From: Candidatus Aminicenantes bacterium UBA876
GTDB taxonomy: Bacteria > Acidobacteriota > Aminicenantia > UBA2199
Direction: 5' to 3'
Length of the DNA: 9,235 nt
Assembly (NCBI GenBank): GCA_002294665.1
Contig: DBFQ01000028.1
Span: 1 to 9,235 of the forward strand
The translations under genes were made by a program, and so were the position numbers. Shown one piece after another: positions 1-5,143 of the stretch. A model generated the notes under the pieces. That model did not search any database, had not been told where the DNA came from, and worked only from the letters and a program-made list of their open reading frames with translations. Position 1 is the stretch's first letter; each line of letters opens with the position of its first letter.

Positions 1-4
1 ACTT

Positions 5-23
5 TCCAACTCTCCAACTCTCC
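5..23. repeat. Two tandem copies of octamer TCCAACTC plus a partial third
   Basis: TCCAACTC occurs at 5-12 and 13-20, followed by TCC. It differs by one base from a rotation of the CTTCAACT octamer arrayed at 4412-4443, so both look like members of one intergenic repeat family. The array sits just upstream of the hslV promoter and codes for nothing visible. Confidence 0.6.
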
Positions 24-30
24 CTCTTAA

Positions 31-59
31 TTGACGCTTCCCGGCAAAAAGCATACAAT
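31..59 (+). promoter_or_regulatory. Sigma-70-type promoter of the hslVU operon
   Basis: The -35 box TTGACG (31-36) and the -10 box TACAAT (54-59) are separated by exactly 17 nt; each differs from consensus by one base. Counting from the -10 box, +1 falls at about base 66, which is the A of the hslV ATG. No heat-shock (sigma-32) style boxes were recognised, although hslVU is heat-inducible in E. coli. The promoter is read from sequence only. Confidence 0.75.
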
Positions 60-65
60 GGACGC

Positions 66-605
66 ATGAGTTTCAATATAAAAAGCACGACGGTTCTCTG
101 TGTACGGCACAAAAACCGGGTGGTTATCGGCGCGGATGGGCAGGTCACCCTGGAGAGTACGGTATTGAAACACGGCGCGCACAAAGTACGGCGCCTGTTC
201 AACAACAAGGTCCTGGCCGGTTTCGCCGGTTCCACATCCGACGCATTTTCCCTCTTCCAGCGTTTTGAGGGCAAACTGGAAGAATACAGCGGCAACCTGG
301 CCCGGGCCGCCATCGAGCTGTCCAAGGAATGGCGCACGGACAAGATCCTGCGCCGGCTGGAGGCACTGCTCATCGTCGCCGACAAACAGAACCTGTTCAT
401 TCTGTCCGGTTCGGGAGACGTGATTGAGCCCGACGAAGACATCCTGGCGATCGGCTCCGGCGGCCCGTATGCCCAGGCCGCGGCCCTGGCCCTGAAACGC
501 CACGCAGACCTTGATGCGCGCACAATCGTGGAAAAATCACTGGAAATCGCCGCGGCCATCTGCATCTACACCAACAGTCAATTCACCATCGAGGAACTGG
601 AATGA
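66..605 (+). CDS. hslV: ATP-dependent protease peptidase subunit HslV (ClpQ)
   Basis: HslV is the proteasome-like threonine peptidase of the cytoplasmic HslUV complex; it forms two stacked hexamer rings and degrades proteins unfolded by HslU. The 179-residue length fits the family. The mature enzyme should begin at Thr8 (motif S-TTV), so a seven-residue propeptide must be removed. Asp24 in GADGQ and Lys40 in HKVRRL match the conserved Asp17 and Lys33 of mature E. coli HslV, and [12 protein letters not shown] and ICIYTN are also typical. The ATG at 66 is the family-consistent start; an ATG at 58 is out of frame. No Shine-Dalgarno precedes it, which fits a leaderless transcript from the promoter at 31-59. 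The stop overlaps the hslU start (ATGA). Confidence 0.97.
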   Translation: MSFNIKSTTVLCVRHKNRVVIGADGQVTLESTVLKHGAHKVRRLFNNKVLAGFAGSTSDAFSLFQRFEGKLEEYSGNLARAAIELSKEWRTDKILRRLEALLIVADKQNLFILSGSGDVIEPDEDILAIGSGGPYAQAAALALKRHADLDARTIVEKSLEIAAAICIYTNSQFTIEELE

Positions 606-1975
606 GCGCCCCCGCCTTGAAAAACTCCCACCACCTGACTCCGCGTCAGATCGTGGCTGAACTGGACCGTTATATCATCGGTCAGAAAGAGGCCAAGCAT
701 GCGGTGGCCATCGCATTGCGTAACCGCATCCGGCGCCAGCAGCTTCCCCAGGAGATCCAGGAAGACATCATTCCCAAAAACATCCTCATGATCGGACCCA
801 CTGGGGTGGGCAAAACTGAAATCGCACGGCGGCTGGCGCGCCTGGCCGGATCGCCTTTCATCAAGATCGAGGCTTCAAAATTCACTGAAGTCGGCTACGT
901 GGGGCGTGACGTGGAATCCATTATCCGGGACCTGGCGCGCATCGCCGTGGACATGGTCAAAGCCGAGCAAATGGAAATCAACCTGGAGAAAGCGCGTCGC
1001 AACGTGGAAGAGCGCTTGCTGGACGTGTTGTTGCCGGCTCCCAAGGCCAAGCGTGGACCTGCCGCCGAGATGGAAATCGACCCGGGCGCATCGCCGGAAA
1101 CCCGCGAGAAATTGCGCAAACTCCTGCGGGAAGGCGCTCTGGACGAGCGCATGGTTGAAGTCGAGGTCAAGGCGACTCAGACGACCCCGTTTGAAATCTT
1201 CTCTTCATCCGGTGTTGAGGAAATCGGCATCACCATCGGTGAGATGATGCCGAACATGTTCGGTGCCCGCACCAAGCGCCGGCGCATGAACGTCAACGAA
1301 GCCAGGGAATACCTGCTTCAGGACGAGCAGAACAAGTTGCTCGACATGGATCAGATATCCAAGGTGGCCGTTGAACGGGTGGAACAGACCGGGATCGTCT
1401 TTCTCGATGAGATCGACAAGATCTGCGGCCGTGAAAGCAGCGGCCAGGGACCGATGGTTTCCCGCGAAGGCGTGCAGCGGGACCTGTTGCCCATTATCGA
1501 GGGCACAACGGTGCAAACCAAATTCGGCATGATCAAAACCGACTACATCCTGTTCATCGGCGCCGGGGCTTTTCATGTCGCCAAGCCATCAGACATGATT
1601 CCGGAACTTCAGGGACGATTCCCCATCCGCGTGGAACTGGATTCACTCAGCCGCGAAGATTTCGTGCGCATCCTGACCGAGCCCAAGAACGCGCTTGTCA
1701 AGCAATACCGGGCCCTGATGGGCACTGAAGGGCTCGATGTCCACTTCAGCGAAGACTCGGTAACGGAGGTAGCGGCGATTGCGGAAACCATCAACAGCCG
1801 CGCGGAAAACATCGGCGCCCGCCGCCTGCATACCATTCTTGAGAAAGTCATGGAAGAGATCTCTTTTGACGCGTCGGATCTCGATGGCGGACAGGTTCGC
1901 ATCGACGCGGCGTACGTACGTCAGCGCGTCGCGGATATTGCCGCGGATTCCGACTTGAGTCGCTACATTTTATAA
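602..1975 (+). CDS. hslU: HslUV protease ATPase subunit HslU (ClpY)
   Basis: HslU is the AAA+ hexameric unfoldase that feeds substrates to HslV in the cytoplasm. Visible motifs, in order: Walker A GPTGVGKT at residues 65-72; pore loop GYVG at 98-101; the family-specific I-domain insertion, roughly 110-245, charged and helical; Walker B IVFLDEID at 265-272; and sensor-2 GARRL at 405-409. The C-terminus DLSRYIL resembles the E. coli tail that docks into HslV to activate it. The 457-residue length is normal for the family. Translation is coupled to hslV through a 4-nt ATGA overlap, with GAGG at 591-594 seven nt before the ATG. No truncation or missing catalytic residue was seen. Confidence 0.98.
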   Translation: MSAPALKNSHHLTPRQIVAELDRYIIGQKEAKHAVAIALRNRIRRQQLPQEIQEDIIPKNILMIGPTGVGKTEIARRLARLAGSPFIKIEASKFTEVGYVGRDVESIIRDLARIAVDMVKAEQMEINLEKARRNVEERLLDVLLPAPKAKRGPAAEMEIDPGASPETREKLRKLLREGALDERMVEVEVKATQTTPFEIFSSSGVEEIGITIGEMMPNMFGARTKRRRMNVNEAREYLLQDEQNKLLDMDQISKVAVERVEQTGIVFLDEIDKICGRESSGQGPMVSREGVQRDLLPIIEGTTVQTKFGMIKTDYILFIGAGAFHVAKPSDMIPELQGRFPIRVELDSLSREDFVRILTEPKNALVKQYRALMGTEGLDVHFSEDSVTEVAAIAETINSRAENIGARRLHTILEKVMEEISFDASDLDGGQVRIDAAYVRQRVADIAADSDLSRYIL

Positions 1976-1976
1976 C

Positions 1977-3065
1977 ATGAAAAAACACAGACAGACCCAA
2001 CCATTCCAGCGGCCCGGGATCGCACTGGCGGCGCTGAGTCTGACAGCTGCGCTTTTCGTCTGCGCATGCGGCCGCAAGGGCCCCTTGCGCCTGGAACCCC
2101 GCCCGGAACCAACCGCGATAGCCGATTTCCAGATCCGCCAGATCGGCGCGGTAATCGAGCTGTCATGGATGTTTCCCCCCGTCCTGGGCGACGGCACCAC
2201 CGCCTTCGACCCCGGGGAAGTAAGTTGGGTCAGATGCTTTCACTCCGACCGCCACCTGAAGGACGGCCAGTTTCAACGCCGTGCCGAGGCCCTGCGCAAA
2301 ATCACCCTCGACGAACTCGAGAAGCAGGGACTCACTTACCGTTTGCGCATCCCTTTCGCAACTGCCGAACTGACCGGCAAGAAACATTTCTTTTCCCTCA
2401 TGTACGCGTATCGGCGGCAGAAATCACCCCTGGCTCCGGTCCAGGAGTTTTCCAGCGACCTGCCTGCAGCCGGCGTTGCGGGGCTGCAGATTACCCAGGA
2501 AGAAAAAGCGCTGCGCCTGGATTGGAAGCGCCCCACAGGCAACCTGGCCGGCAAACCGTTGTCCCGAATCACCGGTTATGTCCTGTACCGCCGTATTTTG
2601 CCCGCGGATGAAACCGAAGCCGATCCCGCTTTCGTGCCGGTCACAAAAGAGCCCATTCTGCAGGAAAAGTACGAAGACACGGACACCAGTCTTGAAGGCC
2701 GCTATGAATATCGCGTCGCCGCCCTGCTGTCCGCGCGGATCGAAAGCGCGCCCTCCGACACGGTCAAGATCACCATGGTCGACAAATATCCCCCGGATAT
2801 ACCCTCGGGAATGGTGGTATTCCGCGCCCGGGACCATCTTCTGATCAACTGGCTGGCCGTCAAGGACAGTGATCTCTCTCATTACCGCATTTACCGTCGT
2901 GCGGATCAGGAAGAGGAATTCGTCTTGCTGGTTGACCGGGTTACCGAACCCCATTACGAAGACCGATCCGTCAAAGCCGGACAAACCTACCATTACCAGG
3001 TAACCGCCGTGGATATCCGCGGCAATGAAAGTCTTCCCTCTCAAGCCGGAAAAGAGGCGTTCTGA
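1977..3065 (+). CDS. FN3-domain lipoprotein with LptM-like N-terminus
   Basis: A hydrophobic signal segment (about residues 14-30) ends in the lipobox V-C-A-C, making Cys31 the likely lipidated residue. The mature N-terminus reads CGRKGPL, matching the CGxKGPL signature of LptM/YifL, the small lipoprotein that assists LptD-LptE maturation in Enterobacteria. Here it is followed by some 320 residues that look like three beta-sandwich repeats: about 45-160 (weakest), 165-265 and 270-357. The last two show fibronectin type III features such as LRLDWKRP with GYVLYRR, YEYRVAAL, LLINWLAVKDSDLSHYRIYRR and YHYQVTAVD. It starts 1 nt after the hslU stop with no clear ribosome site, so translation is probably coupled. 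The exact role is unknown; envelope binding or scaffolding is an inference. A plain FN3 lipoprotein with a chance KGPL is the alternative. Confidence 0.8.
   Translation: MKKHRQTQPFQRPGIALAALSLTAALFVCACGRKGPLRLEPRPEPTAIADFQIRQIGAVIELSWMFPPVLGDGTTAFDPGEVSWVRCFHSDRHLKDGQFQRRAEALRKITLDELEKQGLTYRLRIPFATAELTGKKHFFSLMYAYRRQKSPLAPVQEFSSDLPAAGVAGLQITQEEKALRLDWKRPTGNLAGKPLSRITGYVLYRRILPADETEADPAFVPVTKEPILQEKYEDTDTSLEGRYEYRVAALLSARIESAPSDTVKITMVDKYPPDIPSGMVVFRARDHLLINWLAVKDSDLSHYRIYRRADQEEEFVLLVDRVTEPHYEDRSVKAGQTYHYQVTAVDIRGNESLPSQAGKEAF
3051..3057 (+). promoter_or_regulatory. Ribosome binding site favouring the GTG start at 3067
   Basis: AAAGAGG lies nine nt before GTG 3067, whereas the upstream in-frame ATG at 3025 has no purine-rich site and lies inside the preceding gene. 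The site overlaps the last codons of the lipoprotein gene, consistent with coupled translation. Confidence 0.5.
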
Positions 3066-3066
3066 G

Positions 3067-4230
3067 GTGCATTCCGCCGGGGAATCACGGGTTGCGGTTA
3101 TCCCCTGCCCGGACTACTCCCCCGAGCGTGTTTCTCAGGCCGTGCGGGACGGCCTGAACGCATTGGGCGGAGTTGAACAATTTGCCCGGCCCCAAGAAAA
3201 TATCCTGCTCAAGCCCAACCTGCTCGCGGGAGATCCTCCCGAACGCGCCGTCACGGTTCACCCTCAGGTCTTCCGAGCTGTTGCCCGGGCGTTCCAGAGT
3301 ACCGGCGCCCGCGTGACCTATGGAGATTCTCCGGCCAGGGGGCGCAGTGAGCGCATCGCCCAGGTCGCCGGCCTTGCCGCCGTAGCCGGGGAACTGGATA
3401 TCCCGATGGCGGACTTCCAGCACGGCGAGCTCCGCGGCCTGGATGGCCGACTCCGCGGCCAGCGTGTGCGCCTGGCAAACGGGGTGATCACGGCGGACGG
3501 CATGGTTGGCATTTCAAAAATGAAAACCCACGGCTTGACAGGGATAACAGGCGCCATCAAGAACCAGTTCGGCACGTTGCCCGGACTGCAGAAAAGTGAG
3601 TTGCATCTGCGCTACCCCGATGTTTACCGATTTTCGGAATTGCTGGCCGCCGTGCTTTCGCTGGCGCCGCCACGGCTGTATATCATGGACGGCATCACCG
3701 CCATGGAGGGCAACGGCCCCCGTGGAGGTACGCCGCGTCACATGGGCGTGCTGCTCTTTTCAACGGACGCGGTCGCGCTGGATACGGTTTTCTGCCGGCT
3801 CATTCACCTGAACCCGGCGCATGTCCCCTTCCTGGAAGCCGCGGAAAATGCCGGCATCGGGACCTGGCGCATGGAACGTATCCGCATCCTGGGTGCCGAT
3901 ATCGATTCACTCGTCTGCAACGATTTCCAGGTCCCGCGACGGCCGCCGCCGCGATTCCTGACTTCCACCTACATGCCCCGTTTCTTGCGCGAATGGTTCA
4001 CACCCCGACCGGTCATCGACGTTTCCCGCTGCCGCAATTGCGGCGCCTGCGTGGCCCAATGCCCGGTCAGTCCACGGGCCCTGGAATGGCCGGAAGAAGA
4101 CGGACGCAAAACAACGCCGGTTTACCGCTACGAACGCTGCATCCGTTGCTATTGCTGCCAGGAGATCTGCCCGGAGAAAGCCATTTACATTCACGTACCC
4201 CTGCCCGGAAGGATCCTTTACAGGAAATAA
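3067..4230 (+). CDS. DUF362 protein with C-terminal 2x[4Fe-4S] ferredoxin domain
   Basis: The first 300 or so residues match the DUF362 family (PF04015): a VAVIPCPDYSPERV start, ILLKPNLL, VHPQVFRAVARAF, and KMKTHGLTGITGAIKNQFG. The C-terminus carries two ferredoxin cluster motifs: Cys322/325/328/332 (CRNCGACVAQCP) and Cys358/361/364/368 (CIRCYCCQEICP), enough for two 4Fe-4S clusters. The protein has no signal peptide or membrane span, so it should be cytoplasmic and redox-active; the DUF362 reaction is not established. The GTG start gives 387 residues and lies 1 nt after the lipoprotein stop, mirroring the 1-nt gap after hslU. An ATG at 3025 would add 14 residues unlike the family and overlap the previous gene by 41 nt. 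Linkage to HslUV does not identify its substrate. Confidence 0.9.
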   Translation: MHSAGESRVAVIPCPDYSPERVSQAVRDGLNALGGVEQFARPQENILLKPNLLAGDPPERAVTVHPQVFRAVARAFQSTGARVTYGDSPARGRSERIAQVAGLAAVAGELDIPMADFQHGELRGLDGRLRGQRVRLANGVITADGMVGISKMKTHGLTGITGAIKNQFGTLPGLQKSELHLRYPDVYRFSELLAAVLSLAPPRLYIMDGITAMEGNGPRGGTPRHMGVLLFSTDAVALDTVFCRLIHLNPAHVPFLEAAENAGIGTWRMERIRILGADIDSLVCNDFQVPRRPPPRFLTSTYMPRFLREWFTPRPVIDVSRCRNCGACVAQCPVSPRALEWPEEDGRKTTPVYRYERCIRCYCCQEICPEKAIYIHVPLPGRILYRK

Positions 4231-4309
4231 AGTTGAAAAGTTGGGTTCTTTTCCATTTAGTGTGGGTTTAGTGGTTATTCTTATTTGAAAAAAGGATAAT
4301 GCTGCAGGC

Positions 4310-4329
4310 GAGCACCCTTTCGGGCACTC
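4310..4329 (-). other. Minus-strand RNA hairpin with GAAA tetraloop
   Basis: Read on the minus strand, GAGUGCCC and GGGUGCUC pair over 8 bp including two G-U wobbles, closed by a GAAA (GNRA) loop. On the plus strand the same positions become C-A mismatches, so the stem works only as minus-strand RNA. It lies downstream of the AhpD-like gene. A six-T run follows 16 nt later (4293-4288), too far for a classic intrinsic terminator. It could be a 3'-UTR stabilising hairpin, a weak terminator or part of a small RNA. Confidence 0.4.
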
Positions 4330-4411
4330 ATCACAACAATTTCTTGCTCATCATCTATGCGGATTTACCCACACGAAACGGAATAGATCCAACTTTTTTA
4401 ACTTCTTGCCT

Positions 4412-4443
4412 CTTCAACACTTCAACACTTCAACTCTTCAACT
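4412..4443. repeat. Four tandem CTTCAAC(A/T) octamers
   Basis: Units at 4412, 4420, 4428 and 4436 read CTTCAACA, CTTCAACA, CTTCAACT, CTTCAACT with no gaps. The fourth unit supplies the stop codon and last Ser codon of the minus-strand AhpD-like gene. The 14-mer CTCTTCAACTTTTC at 4434-4447 recurs exactly at 5076-5089, and related words occur at 5-23, 4231-4243 and 8951-8958. Confidence 0.85.
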
Positions 4444-4785
4444 TTTCCTGTTTTCCAGTTCTTCGAGAAAGTCAACCGCGCGCCTGAGGTGGGGAATCAC
4501 GATCGACCCGCCCACGATCAGGGCCACGGAGAACACTTCAAAGAGCGCCTTGATTTCTACCCCGGCCTGGCGGCACTGGATCAGGTGATAGCGGACACAA
4601 TCATCACACCGCAGCACCATCGACGCGACCAGGCCGAGCATCTCCTTGGTGGCTCGATCCAGCACACCGGGGCTGTACACCCGCTCATCCAGGGCGAAAA
4701 ACCGCTTTATTTCAAGATTACCCGAGTCAAGGATGCGTTCGTTCAGCTGTTGGCGGAAACGGGTGAATTCACTGTAGTCGGTCAT
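4438..4785 (-). CDS. Carboxymuconolactone decarboxylase / AhpD-like protein
   Basis: This small (115 aa) all-helical-looking protein carries the CMD-family signature: Glu48, then Cys60-x2-Cys63 and His67 in RCDDCVRYHL. In AhpD-type proteins this CxxC/His set forms a thiol peroxidase or disulfide reductase site; whether this one reduces peroxides, acts on a lactone or does something else cannot be told. Family members often form trimers or hexamers (family knowledge). There is no signal peptide. The start is well supported by GAGAGG about six nt before the ATG. The gene stands alone, convergent with the DUF362 gene and separated from uvrB by about 360 nt. Its C-terminus (ENRKS) runs into the octamer array, so the end may have been reshaped by the repeat. 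Confidence 0.88.
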   Translation of the reverse strand: MTDYSEFTRFRQQLNERILDSGNLEIKRFFALDERVYSPGVLDRATKEMLGLVASMVLRCDDCVRYHLIQCRQAGVEIKALFEVFSVALIVGGSIVIPHLRRAVDFLEELENRKS

Positions 4786-4820
4786 TATTTCCTCTCATTC
4801 GTACCGTGCCCATAGACTTG

Positions 4821-4829
4821 AAAATAGCA
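4821..4829 (-). promoter_or_regulatory. Possible extended -10 promoter element of the AhpD-like gene
   Basis: The minus strand reads TGCTATTTT, an extended -10 form (TGnTATnnT-like). The predicted transcript start near 4814 would give a leader of about 29 nt containing the GAGAGG ribosome site. The matching -35 region (TGGAAA) is poor, so this is a weak call. Confidence 0.3.
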
Positions 4830-4980
4830 TTGTTCTGAGAAATTTTCCAGATGGGCAAAGATGGTTCGCGCCCACCCCTGTCGCTGTTTTTTCCTGTTAC
4901 CTCGTTTCTCCTGCCTCTTGCCCCTCGCCCGATTTCCAATTTCCGTGTGTTCCGTGGTTTTGTTGAAATTTCCGGTTCAT

Positions 4981-5034
4981 GGGCGACCGGCCGGTCGCCC
5001 CTGCAGTTTTGATTTTGGGCGGTTCACGAACCGC
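4981..5034. repeat. Pair of GC-rich palindromes (REP-like element)
   Basis: GGGCGACC-GGCC-GGTCGCCC at 4981-5000 is a perfect 20-bp palindrome. After an 18-nt linker containing GTTTTGATTTT, GCGGTTC-AC-GAACCGC (5019-5034) forms a second stem. Both units resemble dispersed palindromic intergenic repeats common in environmental bacterial genomes (from memory). On the plus strand the first stem is followed within a few nt by TTTT, so some terminator activity is possible, but no plus-strand gene ends here. Confidence 0.6.
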
Positions 5035-5143
5035 TACATTTCCTTCCCGGTCACCTGTCTCCTGCCCCTTTTTTCCTCTTCAACTTTTCAATGTTGATTA
5101 TCCAAAAATCCGTATTTACATGTTTACAAGCACCGTGCCCAGT

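Larger units (their letters stand above)
4229..4446. repeat. 9-bp inverted repeat bracketing the convergent intergenic region
   Basis: AAAGTTGAA at 4229-4237 and its exact complement TTCAACTTT at 4438-4446 lie at the two ends of the spacer. Each overlaps the stop codon of its neighbouring gene (DUF362 on the left, the AhpD-like gene on the right). The left arm is also an inverted copy of the octamer word arrayed on the right. The arms are about 200 nt apart, so a stable RNA stem is doubtful; common repeat ancestry is likelier. Confidence 0.45.
4786..5143. other. Non-coding repeat-rich spacer between uvrB and the AhpD-like gene
   Basis: No credible gene is seen here. The spacer holds pyrimidine-rich low-complexity text with short tandem words (ATTTCCA/ATTTCCG near 4932; TTCCGTG at 4941 and 4950), GCCCCTCGCC at 4920-4929 (also at 9219-9228), two palindromes (4981-5000 and 5019-5034) and a degenerate octamer pair at 5078-5093. 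No clear intrinsic terminator for uvrB was found. Confidence 0.6.

Noticed and set aside
27..503. 158-residue open frame antisense to hslV
   Set aside because: It is a shadow of the hslV codon pattern with no recognisable family.
2424..3044. 206-residue open frame antisense to the FN3 lipoprotein
   Set aside because: No domain signature or ribosome site was seen; the plus strand has the lipobox and FN3 motifs.
4231..4255. Intrinsic terminator after the DUF362 gene (GAAAAG...CTTTTC)
   Set aside because: The stem is only 6 A/T-rich base pairs and lacks a following U run.
4310..4340. Hammerhead-ribozyme-like words (UGAUGAG ... GAAA) on the minus strand
   Set aside because: The required C before UGAUGA is G, there is no proper stem II between the two core words, and no stem I/III or cleavage triplet was found. 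The GAAA is better explained as the loop of an 8-bp hairpin.
4299..4487. Short plus-strand frame in the convergent spacer
   Set aside because: Its sequence is mostly repeat-derived (FNTSTLQLFNF) and it overlaps the end of the AhpD-like gene; no ribosome site.
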